From the NCBI RefSeq assembly GCF_024345995.1, contig NZ_JAGQCE010000004.1, forward strand, positions 62,001-126,000: a stretch of DNA of 64,000 bases, read 5' to 3'. A program made the position numbers and the translations under genes. Positions 30,467 to 40,314 of the stretch are shown here, in pieces. The notes beneath the pieces are model-generated. The model was not told where the DNA came from, ran no database searches, and saw nothing but the letters and a program-made list of their open reading frames with translations. How positions within the stretch are numbered: position 1 is the stretch's first letter; each line of letters starts with the position of its first letter. This stretch comes from Synechococcus sp. Cruz-7E5. GTDB taxonomy: Bacteria > Cyanobacteriota > Cyanobacteriia > PCC-6307 > Cyanobiaceae.

Positions 30467-33199
30467 GTGATGGATGTGTTGATGGGCTCAGCTGGTCTTG
30501 GATTCCGCGCCGGACTGTGGCTGGCCACCAGCAGCACACTGCTGGCGAGCTTCCCTCTGGCGCTGTCTCCCGCTCCCGTGCTGGCCCAGGCGGCCATTCG
30601 CTCCGACGGCCTGCAGCTGAAGCTGCGCCGCCTGCCCGATGCCCTGGAGCTGGTGATCCAGGATGCGGGCACGGGCAGCGACCTGCGCCAGCAGATGCAG
30701 GGCCAGGCCTGGCTGGGCGAGCTGCGCACCTCGCAGATCCGTGGACTCAAGGCCGGCCCCCAGTCGTTGTCGATGACTGACGCCGGCGTGGATTCGATCA
30801 CCTTCGATGGCACCGGCACGGAATTCCAGCTGAAGGTGACACCGATGCCCGGGCGCAACCTGGGCACACCGCTGGTGAGCAGCGACGGCCGTGATCTCAC
30901 GGTGCGCTTCAACGCCCCGCAGCTGGCCGTGAGCCAGACGGCCAGGGTGGATCTGCGTGCGCCGGCGCGGGTGCCTACGGCGCCCTATGTGCCGCCTCTG
31001 CGCCCGCGGGCCGTGGCGCCTCCCTCGGGAGACATCGCTGTGGGCACGATGACAATCCGCAACCGCGGCTACCTCAGCCTCTACGGCCCGCCGGTGACAC
31101 TCACCACCCGGGCCGCCAATCCGCGCGACGTGCTGATGGTGCTCTCGCAGATGGGTGGGTATGGCTTTGCCTTCTCCGATGCCTCGCTGCAGGGGGGAGT
31201 GAATTCCCCTTCTGCGCCAAGGCCTCCCGCCCCGGTCACGGTTGCGTTCCAGAACGAGCCCTATGAGCGGGCGTTCAACTTCGTTCTGCTCTCCTCCGGC
31301 CTGCAGGCGCGCAAAGAGGGCAACACCATCCTGGTGGGCTCCGACGTGCTGGGCAAGACGATCGGCCCGCAGATGTCGAAGGTGTACCGCCTCAACCAGG
31401 TGTCACCAAATTCAGCGGCGGATTACCTCGCCAACCTCGGGGCCCAGGTCACCAAAACCACGTCCGTCACCACGGCCGTGTCCCAGGGTGTGCCCCTGGG
31501 GGCTCAGCCTGCCGGCAGCGGTCTCACCGCCACCTCCCAGAGCACCACCTCCACCCAGCAGACCGTGGAGGCTTTCGGGGCTTCCAGTGGCCCGTTGGTG
31601 GGGTTGCGCGCCACCACCGACCCACGCCTGGGCACGATCACGATCGTGGGCGAGCCGGCGCTGGTGGCCATCGGCGAGCAATACCTCAAGCAGCTGGATC
31701 TGCGCCAGCGTCAGGTGGCTCTCTCGGTGAAGATTCTCGACGTGACCCTCACGAACGACACCGAGATTGACAACAGCTTTGCCTTCCGCTTCGGCAACAA
31801 CTTCATCGTGAACGATGGCGGCAGGTTGCTGGCAGCTTTTGGACGCAATCTGCCGGCTAATGCCAGCGATTTCAGCGATGCCAACACGCGAGAGTTCTTT
31901 GGATCCTCGTCGACTTCGTCGAATAACTCCCTCAATAATTCTTCTAATAATGCGACATCCGGTGCCAACTCAAGCGATCAATTTGGCAGCAATTCAGGAA
32001 CTGGTAATGCTTCCAGTTTTACTGAAGATCTCACCCTCTCGCTCAATAACGGCCGCTCGCTGGATCAGAGTCAGATCAGCGATTTGAACCGGCGACTGTT
32101 CCGGGAGACGGGCACGGAGATTCAGCCCTTTGAAGTGACACGGTTTATTCCGAATCCAAATGCTGGAGCGCCTGACCAGCTACCCAATATCGAAGTGACT
32201 GATACCGAATATCGTATTGTGCCCACAGGCCGCACCACGCGGGGTATCACGGATGATCTCACATCCAGGATTTCCCAGATTGTATCTTCACGGGTGAACA
32301 GCGGAGTGAATATCACACGCAGCAGATCGGGCTTCGCCAACTCCGGTTCCACTTCCAGCTCTGCCTCGGGTCGCACGGGTTCGAGCACCTCCAGATCAGG
32401 ATCTGATTCCTTTTCTGATTCTGCTTCAGACTCATTCCAGCGCTACACCGGCTCACGCCGCCGCAACCCCGGCCTCAACTATCCCGACAACGAATTCTTC
32501 AGCTTCCTGCAGGCTCAGATCGTGTCACGCAATGCCAAGGTGCTGGCCAGCCCCACCCTGATTCTCAGTGAGAACCCTGAGCTGATCGAGGGTGGCGCCA
32601 ATGTTGGCGGAGGTGGTCTTGGTGGGCAGGCTGGCGACACCTCTGGCCTCAGCCCCGCCACGATCGGCCGCTCACGGGCCAATGAGTCGTTCGTCACCGT
32701 GGGTCGCCAGGTCGTGTCGGCCTATGAAGTCACCAACACCGCCAATGTGGGCACCAGCTGCGAGCCCACGTTCAGCACAGCTGGCCTCACGTTTGGGGCG
32801 CGGATATCGAAAATCGACGACAATGGCTTCGTCACCTTCACCCTCTCTCCGGCGATTTCCGGCGTGGTCGACCAGCAACCGGTGCCGGGCTGTGGCTTCA
32901 TCGACATCCTGCGCCTGCGACGTCTCGACACCGGCAGCGTGCGCGTGCGCGATGGTCAGACCCTGATCCTCACCGGTGTGATCTCCGATGAAGATAATCA
33001 GGAAGTGTCGAAATGGCCGATCCTTGGTGATCTGCCCCTGGTGGGTCAGTTCTTCCGCAGGACCAATGGCGCCCGCCTCAAGAATGAACTGGTGATCCTC
33101 GTGACCCCCCGCATCATTGATGACGAGCAGGGAGGTACCTACGGCTATGGCTACACCCCCTCCACCCAGGATGCTCGCCGCCTGATCTACAGCCCCTGA
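30467..33199 (+). CDS. pilQ: Type IV pilus secretin PilQ
   Basis: Outer-membrane secretin through which the pilus passes. The 910-residue product has a signal segment (ending SPAPVLAQA), an AMIN-like N-terminal beta domain (residues 40-165) and N-domains with VAFQNEPYERAFNFVLLSSG and KVYRLNQVSPNSAADYL. The secretin core follows, with LDLRQRQVALSVKILDVTLT, LASPTLILSENPE and VPGCGFIDILRLRR, then VRVRDGQTLILTGV and WPILGDLPLVGQFFRR. Two Ser/Asn-rich low-complexity stretches (about residues 478-530 and 625-655) interrupt the core; their DNA is AT-rich compared with the rest. GTG 30467 or ATG 30470 is the start. Confidence 0.93.
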   Translation: MMDVLMGSAGLGFRAGLWLATSSTLLASFPLALSPAPVLAQAAIRSDGLQLKLRRLPDALELVIQDAGTGSDLRQQMQGQAWLGELRTSQIRGLKAGPQSLSMTDAGVDSITFDGTGTEFQLKVTPMPGRNLGTPLVSSDGRDLTVRFNAPQLAVSQTARVDLRAPARVPTAPYVPPLRPRAVAPPSGDIAVGTMTIRNRGYLSLYGPPVTLTTRAANPRDVLMVLSQMGGYGFAFSDASLQGGVNSPSAPRPPAPVTVAFQNEPYERAFNFVLLSSGLQARKEGNTILVGSDVLGKTIGPQMSKVYRLNQVSPNSAADYLANLGAQVTKTTSVTTAVSQGVPLGAQPAGSGLTATSQSTTSTQQTVEAFGASSGPLVGLRATTDPRLGTITIVGEPALVAIGEQYLKQLDLRQRQVALSVKILDVTLTNDTEIDNSFAFRFGNNFIVNDGGRLLAAFGRNLPANASDFSDANTREFFGSSSTSSNNSLNNSSNNATSGANSSDQFGSNSGTGNASSFTEDLTLSLNNGRSLDQSQISDLNRRLFRETGTEIQPFEVTRFIPNPNAGAPDQLPNIEVTDTEYRIVPTGRTTRGITDDLTSRISQIVSSRVNSGVNITRSRSGFANSGSTSSSASGRTGSSTSRSGSDSFSDSASDSFQRYTGSRRRNPGLNYPDNEFFSFLQAQIVSRNAKVLASPTLILSENPELIEGGANVGGGGLGGQAGDTSGLSPATIGRSRANESFVTVGRQVVSAYEVTNTANVGTSCEPTFSTAGLTFGARISKIDDNGFVTFTLSPAISGVVDQQPVPGCGFIDILRLRRLDTGSVRVRDGQTLILTGVISDEDNQEVSKWPILGDLPLVGQFFRRTNGARLKNELVILVTPRIIDDEQGGTYGYGYTPSTQDARRLIYSP

Positions 33200-33222
33200 G
33201 CCCAGGGACCCAGATCCTGTGA

Positions 33223-34044
33223 TCAGAAGGCCAGCGGAGCGAAGTATTTGATCGCCAGTGGTGCCAGCTGCTGGAAGATCGCCGTGGCGCTCTGCAGGAA
33301 CTGGCCGCCCCAGCCATTGCCGCCGGCCCCGCCCTGGGGGTTCTTCTTGAGCTGTTCGGCGCCCTGCAGCACCTGTTTGGCCACCACCGTGTTGCCCTGC
33401 TGCTCGAACAGGCTGGCGGCGTAGGTGAAATCGGCGGCGGCCTGCTCACGCTTGGCCTGCTCAGCCCGGCTGATGCCCCGCGCCAGCCAGCTCAGGGCCG
33501 CATCAGGCTGCTTCAGGATCGCCTGGTTGAAATAGGTTTCCGCTTCGCTCGCCCGGCCCTGCAGGGCCGCTTCCACGCCGGAATTGTGCAGGTCGGCGTA
33601 GCTGCTGGCGCTGGGATTCACCCCCACCGCCCGCTTCCAGTGGCTGCGGGCCAGGCTGTCCACATCCAGCAGGGCGCCGCTGAGGTCGGCCTCGCGCAGA
33701 TCGGTGCCCTCCAGCTGGGCACCGCGCAGGTCGGCGCCGCGCAGGGAGGCCCCCAGCAAGGAGGTGAAGGTGAGGTTGGCGCCCTGAAGATTGGCGCCAT
33801 CGAGCTGGGCACGGCTGAGGTTGGCTCGCTGTAACTGGGCTTTGCTCAGGTCGGCGTCGCGCAGGTCCGCATGGACCAGATCCGCGTCCTGCAGCCGGCA
33901 GCTGGAGCAGGCCTTCTTGTCGAGCAGGCGCATCAAGTCGTTGGCTTCCGCGGCCAGGCCCGCTCCGCCCAGGAGCTGGGCGCCGGCGGTCAGCAGCAGA
34001 GCTCCCCCAAGGAGGGGGCCATGGAATCGCGGCGGGGATGCCAT
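33223..34044 (-). CDS. Secreted pentapeptide-repeat protein with C-terminal TPR-like region
   Basis: Probably periplasmic or thylakoid-lumen protein of unknown role. From ATG 34044 the 273-residue product has a signal peptide (GALLLTAGAQLLGGAGLA) and a CSSC motif. About 16 pentapeptide units follow (LQDADLVHADLRDADLSKAQ and onward), which form a right-handed beta helix. Then comes a helical part with two TPR-like units (SGVEAALQGRASEAETYFNQ, ISRAEQAKREQAAADFTYAA). The tail is Gly-rich then hydrophobic. An upstream in-frame ATG at 34143 adds residues antisense-overlapping the next gene and is rejected. Confidence 0.8.
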   Translation of the reverse strand: MASPPRFHGPLLGGALLLTAGAQLLGGAGLAAEANDLMRLLDKKACSSCRLQDADLVHADLRDADLSKAQLQRANLSRAQLDGANLQGANLTFTSLLGASLRGADLRGAQLEGTDLREADLSGALLDVDSLARSHWKRAVGVNPSASSYADLHNSGVEAALQGRASEAETYFNQAILKQPDAALSWLARGISRAEQAKREQAAADFTYAASLFEQQGNTVVAKQVLQGAEQLKKNPQGGAGGNGWGGQFLQSATAIFQQLAPLAIKYFAPLAF

Positions 34045-34070
34045 GCCGGAGGGGGGAGATGGGGGTGGAC

Positions 34071-34400
34071 TCAGCGGGCGGCCGCAGGGGACGCCGTGAC
34101 ATCGCGGGGCTCGATGCACCAGCGAGGGCCGATTTTCTTCCATTCGTAGGCCGCCGGCAAGGGCTCCAGGCCCACCATCCCGGCGATCAGCTGGTTGAGG
34201 CAGAGCTGGCCGCTGGAGCAGCTCTGGATGTTGCGCCCATTAACCCGCTCCACCGAGGCGTCGGGCGGTTGCGGTCCCTGGCTGAAGAATCGCTGCGCCG
34301 CCAGGCAGTAGGGGGCGGCCTGGGCCATTGGCGACAGCAGGCTGACCGCCGCGGTGAGGCCCGCCATCAGCCCGTTTGCGCTGCCCCAGCCCTTGCCCAC
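34071..34400 (-). CDS. Small secreted Cys-containing hypothetical protein
   Basis: Function unknown. About 109 residues: signal peptide (LMAGLTAAVSLLSPMAQA), then a mature part of about 80 residues with Cys in PYCLA, QSCSSG, QLCLNQ and PRWCIEP, so two disulfides are possible. GTG at 34400 follows a weak GAGA ribosome site; TTG 34403 and ATG 34367 are alternatives. It precedes the pentapeptide protein in the same direction by 26 bases, so the two exported proteins probably share a transcript. Confidence 0.68.
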   Translation of the reverse strand: MGKGWGSANGLMAGLTAAVSLLSPMAQAAPYCLAAQRFFSQGPQPPDASVERVNGRNIQSCSSGQLCLNQLIAGMVGLEPLPAAYEWKKIGPRWCIEPRDVTASPAAAR

Positions 34401-34538
34401 CAATCTTTCTCTTCACGGGGCCGATTATGGCGACCTCCTCACCTGGGGGTCGTTCGCCAGCACGATCAACCTCTCAGGTCCGGCCTGGGCCATGTTGGGG
34501 CCCATCGGCGTTCACGCTGGAGGCCTGCTGGAGCTGGC

Positions 34539-35660
34539 ATGGACGCTGCCCCTCTGGATCTGCTGACGCCCGATCTCCATGGCGGCAATCTGGAGGCCGT
34601 GGCCCGGCGGTTGGGCTGCCGCCCGACCGATCTGCTGGATGCCAGCGCCTCCCTGGTGCCATTCGGGCCGCCGGCCTCGGTGCGGCGGGTGCTGGCGGCG
34701 GCGGTGCGCACCTCACCAGGCCGGCCTTCGCCCCTGCGGGATTACCCCGACCGCGAGCAGCTGCGGCTGCGCCAGGCCATCGCCACCCACCACCAGCTCG
34801 ATCCGGCCGCTGTGCTGCCCGGCAACGGGGCCGCCGAGCTGTTCACCTGGCTGGCCCGCGATGCGGCCACAGCGGGCGTCAGCCTGCTGCCCACCCCGGG
34901 CTTTGCCGACTATCCCCGGGCCCTGGCCTGCTGGGGTGGTGCCTGGAGCGCCTGGCCCCTGCAGCTGCCGCTGCCGGGAGCGCTGACCTGGCCCCAGCCA
35001 CTGCCGCCACCTCCGGCCGGTGCGCATCAGGCCCTGTGGATCACCAATCCCCACAACCCCACCGGCCAGCTCTGGAGCCGCGCCTCGCTCGAGCCCCTGC
35101 TGGAGCGCTTCGAGCTGGTGATCGTCGATGAGGCCTTCCTGCCCCTGGTGCCCGGCGGGGAAGAGCAGTCGCTGGTGCCGCTGCTCAAGGATCACCCCCA
35201 GCTGGTGGTGATCCGCAGCCTCACGAAGCTGCTGGCGATCGCCGGCCTGCGTCTGGGCTACGCCCTGGCCGATCCCGAGCGGCTGCGGCGCTGGGCCGGC
35301 TGGCGCGACCCCTGGCCGGTGAATGGCCTGGCCGCCGCGGTGGGGGAGGCGGTGGTGGGTGATCGGCGCTGGCAGGAGCGGGTGCAGCGCTGGGTGGCGG
35401 TGGAGGGCCCCTGGCTGGAGCAGGGCCTGCAGCAGCTGCCTGGCCTGACACCGCTGCCCTCGGCCGCCAACTTCCTGCTGGTGCGTTCGGAGAGTTCCCT
35501 GGTGCCGCTGCGTGAGCGACTGGAGTGGCACCATCGCGTGCTGCTGCGCGACTGCCGCTCCTTTGCTGGCCTGGGGGAGCGCTGGTTGCGGATCGCCCTC
35601 CAAAACCGCCGCAACAACCGACGGCTGCTGCGGGCCCTGCGGCAGGAGATCAGCCGCTAG
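34539..35660 (+). CDS. cobC: PLP-dependent aminotransferase, CobC/HisC-like
   Basis: Fold-type I PLP enzyme. By position (next to murG) and similarity it is the cobC-like threonine-phosphate decarboxylase of the cobalamin aminopropanol arm, but a histidinol-phosphate-type aminotransferase cannot be excluded. The 373-residue product has [16 protein letters not shown] typical of CobC-type starts, the substrate motif [36 protein letters not shown] and the PLP-lysine motif [21 protein letters not shown] at 34539. It converges on murG with an 11-base overlap of coding ends. Confidence 0.75.
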   Translation: MDAAPLDLLTPDLHGGNLEAVARRLGCRPTDLLDASASLVPFGPPASVRRVLAAAVRTSPGRPSPLRDYPDREQLRLRQAIATHHQLDPAAVLPGNGAAELFTWLARDAATAGVSLLPTPGFADYPRALACWGGAWSAWPLQLPLPGALTWPQPLPPPPAGAHQALWITNPHNPTGQLWSRASLEPLLERFELVIVDEAFLPLVPGGEEQSLVPLLKDHPQLVVIRSLTKLLAIAGLRLGYALADPERLRRWAGWRDPWPVNGLAAAVGEAVVGDRRWQERVQRWVAVEGPWLEQGLQQLPGLTPLPSAANFLLVRSESSLVPLRERLEWHHRVLLRDCRSFAGLGERWLRIALQNRRNNRRLLRALRQEISR

Positions 35661-36729
35661 CCAGCTCGATCAGCAGTTCCGCCAGCCGCTGATCGGCGTC
35701 GCGCACGGCCAGGCGCTCCATGCCCGCCCTCAGGGTGTGGAGCGGATCGAGGCCAGCGCTTGCCCCGCGAAGCCGTGGCCCCAGCAGCCGCCACACCGCC
35801 TGCTCCAGGGCCGGGTGCTCCGGGGCGTGCTGCCACACGATCACGGCGGCTCCGGCTTCGGCGGCTGCTTCGGCGTTGGCGTCCTGGTGGTGGTCGGCCG
35901 CCTGGGGGAACGGCACCAGGATCGTGGGGGTGCCGCAGACGGCCAGTTCGCTGAGGCTGCCTGCCCCCGCACGGCTGATGGCCAGCTGGGCGTGCTGCAA
36001 CAGGCCGGGCAGTTCGTCGCTGAAGGGCCGCTCGATGTAGGCGGGGATCTGCAGGCTGCCGCTGTCCGGATCGCTGCTGCCGGTGAGGTGCACCACGCGG
36101 CAGCCGGCGGCCACCAGCCTCGGCACCAGGGGGCGCACCATGCGGTTGAGACCGAGGGCACCCTGGCTGCCGCCCATCACCAGCACCAGGGGGCCTTCTC
36201 CCTCGGGCACCCAGCTGGGCAGGGGGGCTGGCTTCAGGAAGTCGGCGCGCACCGGTGTGCCCGTGACCAGGGGCCGGCACTGGGGCAGGCGCTCCGCCGC
36301 CGCCCGCAGCCCCACCGCAACCCGGCTGCAGTGCCTGCCCAGCAGGCGGGTGACCCGTCCAGGGATGGCGTTGGATTCATGCAGGACCACAGGCACTCCG
36401 CACCAGCGGGCCGCCAGGATCGCCGGAGCGGCGATGTAGCCCCCGGTGCTGAACACCAGGCCGATGCCCTCTCGTCGGATCAGCCGGCGTACCGCCACGC
36501 TGGCGGCGATCAGGCGCAGCAGTTGCCACAGTTTGCGCAAGCCCCGGCCCTGCAACCCCCCCGCCCGGATCGTGTGCAGCGGAAAGCGGCTGGGAACGAG
36601 CTCTCTCTCAAGCCGGTTGGGAACCCCCAGCCATTGCACCTGCCAGCCGGCGGGCAGGGCTTCCGCCACCGCCAGGGCCGGGAACAGGTGCCCGCCGGTG
36701 CCGCTGGCAGCAATCAGGAGCCTGGGCAT
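35650..36729 (-). CDS. murG: UDP-GlcNAc:lipid I N-acetylglucosaminyltransferase MurG
   Basis: Makes lipid II from lipid I on the cytoplasmic face of the membrane. The 359-residue product has the donor-domain and acceptor-domain signatures: [20 protein letters not shown] at the N-terminus, [49 protein letters not shown], and the UDP-GlcNAc-binding [15 protein letters not shown] then [17 protein letters not shown] at 36729. Its last 11 coding bases overlap the end of the cobC-like gene. Confidence 0.97.
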   Translation of the reverse strand: MPRLLIAASGTGGHLFPALAVAEALPAGWQVQWLGVPNRLERELVPSRFPLHTIRAGGLQGRGLRKLWQLLRLIAASVAVRRLIRREGIGLVFSTGGYIAAPAILAARWCGVPVVLHESNAIPGRVTRLLGRHCSRVAVGLRAAAERLPQCRPLVTGTPVRADFLKPAPLPSWVPEGEGPLVLVMGGSQGALGLNRMVRPLVPRLVAAGCRVVHLTGSSDPDSGSLQIPAYIERPFSDELPGLLQHAQLAISRAGAGSLSELAVCGTPTILVPFPQAADHHQDANAEAAAEAGAAVIVWQHAPEHPALEQAVWRLLGPRLRGASAGLDPLHTLRAGMERLAVRDADQRLAELLIELASG

Positions 36730-36801
36730 GGACCTTCACTGACGGGCACGGCGCTTGACCTGGGCGCGCCTAACTTAAAAGGGCCGCCATGGCCGCCCCT
36801 G

Positions 36802-37557
36802 ATGTCGCAGTCGCCCCTCCACCCGTTCCTTCTGGCTTTGCTGGCGGCCACGGTGGTTGTCAGCCTGCCGGCTGCCAAGGCCGCCCCACCGTCCCCGGCC
36901 CTGCTCCAGAGCCTGGAGGGCGCCCTCAACAGCGGCAGCTCCTCCAACCTGACCGCCATGGTGGAAGCGGGCCCCGGCCTGGATCCCGCTCGCCTGGAGG
37001 CCCGCTACAAGATCCTGCGCGACCGCTTCCCTGATGCCCGCTGGACGGTGAGCCCGGGCGCTCCCCTGCGCGATGGTCGCCCCACCGTGGCCATCGCGGT
37101 GACCGGCAGCCGCTCGGAGGGCCCCTTCCGCTACAGCCTGCAGGCCGAGCAGGTGCTGGCCCTCAGTGCCAACGGCTCGCGGCTGAACGGCCAGGAATTG
37201 ATCCGCGAAACCACCACCCTGCGCAGCGGTGAGGCGAGCCTGCCGGTGAGTGTGCTGATTCCGGACGCGGTGCTCACGGGCCAGCGCTACGACGTTGACG
37301 TGGTCTTCGATGAACCGCTCGATGGGGCGGTGGCCGCCGGTGGAATCGCCGCTATCACCCCCGAGCAGATCAGCGCCCTGGAAACCCCCGATCTGGAGCT
37401 GGCGGCCCTCGGCGGTGGCGGCCTGTTCAAGTCGGTGCAGGCACCCCTGAAGCCCGGCAGCCAGACCTGGGCTGTGCTGCTGGTCCACCCCAAGGGCATC
37501 GTCAGCACCACCAAGCGGGTGCGGGTGGTAGCGGACAAGGCCGCGCTCACTCCCTGA
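36802..37557 (+). CDS. Secreted conserved hypothetical protein
   Basis: Function unknown. The 251-residue product has a signal peptide (FLLALLAATVVVSLPAAKA) and a mature region with likely alpha/beta then beta-sandwich character (ARYKILRDRFPDARWTVSPG, RPTVAIAVTGSRSEGPFRYS, LTGQRYDVDVVFDEPLDGAV, WAVLLVHPKGIVSTTKRVRV). ATG at 36802 is chosen because the signal starts there; the long open frame upstream lies antisense to murG. It is divergent from murG and converges with the dehydrogenase gene by an 11-base overlap. Similar proteins are, as far as I recall, found next to murG/pgk in other picocyanobacteria. Confidence 0.75.
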   Translation: MSQSPLHPFLLALLAATVVVSLPAAKAAPPSPALLQSLEGALNSGSSSNLTAMVEAGPGLDPARLEARYKILRDRFPDARWTVSPGAPLRDGRPTVAIAVTGSRSEGPFRYSLQAEQVLALSANGSRLNGQELIRETTTLRSGEASLPVSVLIPDAVLTGQRYDVDVVFDEPLDGAVAAGGIAAITPEQISALETPDLELAALGGGGLFKSVQAPLKPGSQTWAVLLVHPKGIVSTTKRVRVVADKAALTP

Positions 37558-38485
37558 GGAAACCTGGGGCCTGGTCTGGGCAGAACCACCGCGCCAGGGC
37601 TGACACATCCTCGTCGCCGTGACCGGCGGCGATCAGGGCATCTTCGATCCCGGCCACGCTGGTGCTGATCGGCAGGCTCACGCCGGCTGCGGCGGCTGTC
37701 TCGAGGGCGATCGCCAGATCCTTGCGGTGCAGCGCCAGGCGGAAACCGAGGGGGTAACAGTTCTCGATCATTGCTCCGGCTCGGTGCTGCAGGGCCCAGG
37801 AGCCAGCGGCGCCCCCTTCGAGGGCGGCGCAGACCTGTCGCAGCGGCAGCCCCAGGGCCCTGGCCAGGGCCAGGCCTTCCGCCAGGGCGGCATAACTCCC
37901 GGCCACCAGGATCTGGTTGACGGCCTTCACCTGCTGGCCCGATCCCACCGGCCCGAAATGACTGATCCGGCCACCCACCACCTCCAGCAGGGGGCGGGCA
38001 CGCTCCAGGTGGTTGCTGGAGGCTCCCACCAGCAGGGAGAGCGTGCCGGCTCGAGCCCCCTCGGTACCGCCGGTGACCGGGGCATCGAGATATCCCACCC
38101 CCAGCTCGCCCAGGCGGGCGGCGACGCGCTGGCTGGTGGCTGCCGCGATGGTGGAGAAGTCGATCACCAGGGAGCCTGGGGCCACGCCCTCGGCAACCCC
38201 GGCTGGGCCGAACAGCACCTCCTCAACGGCGGTGTCATCGCTGAGGCAGACGGCGATCAGCTCGGCTGAGGCCGCCGCTTCAGCCGCTGTGGCGGCTCTC
38301 GTTGCCCCTGAGGCGGCCAGCGGCTCTTCCGCCCCTCGGCTGCGGTTGTGGACGATCAGGGGAAATCCCGCCGCCAGTACCCGGGCCGCCATCGGTGCCC
38401 CGAGTGCTCCAAGACCGAGGAAGGCCGTGGCTGGGCGGTCCAGCTGGCCTGGTTGCTCTGGACCGTCTTGGAAAGATCTGGTCAT
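37547..38485 (-). CDS. Beta-hydroxyacid dehydrogenase (3-hydroxyisobutyrate dehydrogenase family)
   Basis: NAD(P)-dependent reductase for a small beta-hydroxyacid or semialdehyde; tartronate semialdehyde, succinic semialdehyde or 3-hydroxyisobutyrate are family substrates and the exact one is unclear. The 312-residue product has the Rossmann loop FLGLGALGAPMAARVL, the substrate motif YLDAPVTGGTEGARAGTL, the catalytic Lys in VGSGQQVKAVNQ, and the C-terminal helical domain with FRLALHRKDL. ATG at 38485. In cyanobacteria such an enzyme would fit glycolate/glyoxylate metabolism, but that is inference. Confidence 0.88.
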   Translation of the reverse strand: MTRSFQDGPEQPGQLDRPATAFLGLGALGAPMAARVLAAGFPLIVHNRSRGAEEPLAASGATRAATAAEAAASAELIAVCLSDDTAVEEVLFGPAGVAEGVAPGSLVIDFSTIAAATSQRVAARLGELGVGYLDAPVTGGTEGARAGTLSLLVGASSNHLERARPLLEVVGGRISHFGPVGSGQQVKAVNQILVAGSYAALAEGLALARALGLPLRQVCAALEGGAAGSWALQHRAGAMIENCYPLGFRLALHRKDLAIALETAAAAGVSLPISTSVAGIEDALIAAGHGDEDVSALARWFCPDQAPGFLRE

Positions 38486-38557
38486 CAGTTCTGCCCGTTC
38501 AGTTGGACCCTGGTGATCCGGCTACGGGAGCATGGTTGAGCCTGAACCGTTTCCGCC

Positions 38558-38965
38558 ATGTCGTTCATCCGGAATGCCCAGCTTGTGCTGATGCCTCCTG
38601 CCGCGGCTGCCCTGGCGATGCTGCTGCAGGTGGGCTCGGGCCAGGCCCAGACCGGGCCAAGCCGCCTTCAGTTGACCCCCAACCAGAAAAGTGAGCTGTT
38701 CAAAGGGCAGCGCACTCTCTCGTTGCGGGCCCATACCGACCAGATCGCCATCCTCCGCAAGGGTGAGCGCTGCCTGAACGAGGCCAAGGACCTGGAGGCA
38801 CTCAGCGCCTGCCGCCAAACTGAACGCCAGGCCAGGCGCGAGCTGATGAGCCGGACCCGGGAGGAAGCCCGGGCCCTGCATCAGCGGCTGGGTTTACCGG
38901 CTCCCCAGGGCCGCCGTGGTAAGGGCGGCCCTGGGGGCTGGGGCGATCCGGCCGACCAGATCTGA
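38558..38965 (+). CDS. Small secreted basic hypothetical protein
   Basis: Function unknown. The 135-residue product has an N-terminal signal-like segment ([20 protein letters not shown], cleavage after QA). The mature chain is basic and helical, with [20 protein letters not shown], two Cys ([19 protein letters not shown]) about 18 residues apart, and RREL repeats; the tail is Gly/Arg-rich. The pattern recalls small periplasmic helical proteins, but no family was recognised. ATG at 38558. Its stop is 6 bases from the end of the convergent pgk gene. Confidence 0.7.
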   Translation: MSFIRNAQLVLMPPAAAALAMLLQVGSGQAQTGPSRLQLTPNQKSELFKGQRTLSLRAHTDQIAILRKGERCLNEAKDLEALSACRQTERQARRELMSRTREEARALHQRLGLPAPQGRRGKGGPGGWGDPADQI

Positions 38966-38971
38966 GTGGCC

Positions 38972-40177
38972 TCAGGCGTCGTCGAGGGCGGCGACGCCTG
39001 GGAGCACCTTGCCCTCCAGCAGTTCGAGGCTGGCGCCACCGCCGGTGGAGATGTGGCTCATCTTCTCGGCCACCCCCACCTTCTCCACCGCTGCCACGGA
39101 ATCACCGCCGCCGATGATCGTGCAGCAGCCCTGAGCGCTCAGCTCGGCCAGGGTGTGGGCCACGCCATTGGTGCCGGCAGCGAACTTGTCGAACTCGAAC
39201 ACGCCCATCGGTCCGTTCCAGATCACGGTCTTGCAGTCGGCCAGGGCGGCCTGGAAGGCCTTGAGCGAATCCGGGCCGATATCGAGGCCCATCCAGCCAT
39301 CGGGGATCTCGGTCACCGAGGTGGTGAGGGTGTTGGCGTCGGGGGAGAAGGCGTCGGCCAGCACCACGTCGGTGGGCAGCAGCAGCTGCACGCCCTTGGC
39401 GGCCGCCTTGGCTTCGAGCTCCCGGGCCAACTCCAGCTTGTCCTCCTCAACGAGGCTCTTGCCCACTGCCAGGCCGCGGGCTTTGTAGAAGGTGAAGATC
39501 ATGCCGCCGCCGATCAGCACCTTGTCGCACTTGTCGATCAGCGACTCGAGCACGCCGATCTTGCTGCTCACCTTGGAGCCGCCCACGATCGCCGCCAGGG
39601 GGCGCTTCGGCTCATCGATGGCGCCCTGCAGATACTGCAGCTCCTTCTCCATCAGGTGACCGGCCACGTTGGGAGTGAGGAATTCGGTCACGCCTTCGGT
39701 GGAGGCATGGGCCCGGTGGGCGGCGCCGAAGGCGTCGTTCACGTAGACCTCGGCCAGGGCCGCCAGCTTCCTGGCGAATTCGGTCTCGTTCTTCTCTTCG
39801 TCGGCGAAGAAGCGCACGTTCTCCAGCAGCACCACATCACCGTCGGCCATGGCCGCAACCTTGGCCTCGGCATCGGGGCCGATGCAGCTCTCGGTTTTCA
39901 CAACCGGTTTGCCCAGCAGCTCGCTCAGTCGGGCAGCCACCGGGGTGAGGCGCATCGCTTCATTCACCTCGCCCTTGGGCCGACCGAAGTGGGCGGCCAG
40001 GATCACCCTGGCGCCCTTGGCTGTGAGGTCGGTGATGGTCGGCAGTGCCGCGCGGATGCGGGTGTCGTCGCTGATGGCACCGCTCTCATCCAGAGGTACG
40101 TTGAAGTCGACCCGCACCAGAACACGCTTGCCTTGCAGATCGGCCGCGGACAGGCTGGTCAGGGATCGCTTCGCCAT
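38972..40177 (-). CDS. pgk: Phosphoglycerate kinase
   Basis: Interconverts 1,3-bisphosphoglycerate and 3-phosphoglycerate in the Calvin cycle and glycolysis. The 401-residue product is full length: [17 protein letters not shown], the substrate loop [57 protein letters not shown], and the nucleotide-site [19 protein letters not shown] then [14 protein letters not shown] at 40177. The gene is divergent from the usp gene and converges with the small secreted protein. Confidence 0.98.
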   Translation of the reverse strand: MAKRSLTSLSAADLQGKRVLVRVDFNVPLDESGAISDDTRIRAALPTITDLTAKGARVILAAHFGRPKGEVNEAMRLTPVAARLSELLGKPVVKTESCIGPDAEAKVAAMADGDVVLLENVRFFADEEKNETEFARKLAALAEVYVNDAFGAAHRAHASTEGVTEFLTPNVAGHLMEKELQYLQGAIDEPKRPLAAIVGGSKVSSKIGVLESLIDKCDKVLIGGGMIFTFYKARGLAVGKSLVEEDKLELARELEAKAAAKGVQLLLPTDVVLADAFSPDANTLTTSVTEIPDGWMGLDIGPDSLKAFQAALADCKTVIWNGPMGVFEFDKFAAGTNGVAHTLAELSAQGCCTIIGGGDSVAAVEKVGVAEKMSHISTGGGASLELLEGKVLPGVAALDDA

Positions 40178-40314
40178 GGGGGTCTGGGTGATCGAGGATG
40201 GGAGAGATTAACCCGCAGCCCTCGGCCCGGGTCCCAGGCTGGCGCTAGGACAAGTGGGGCGGCACGTTCTGTCCGACCCTTGCGCCGGGATGGCGACCAC
40301 TCGATGGCGAACCC

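Noticed and set aside
35512..36801. Upstream extension of the secreted protein at 36802-37557
   Set aside because: The extra 430 codons lie antisense to murG and show no protein-like composition; the signal peptide begins at 36802.
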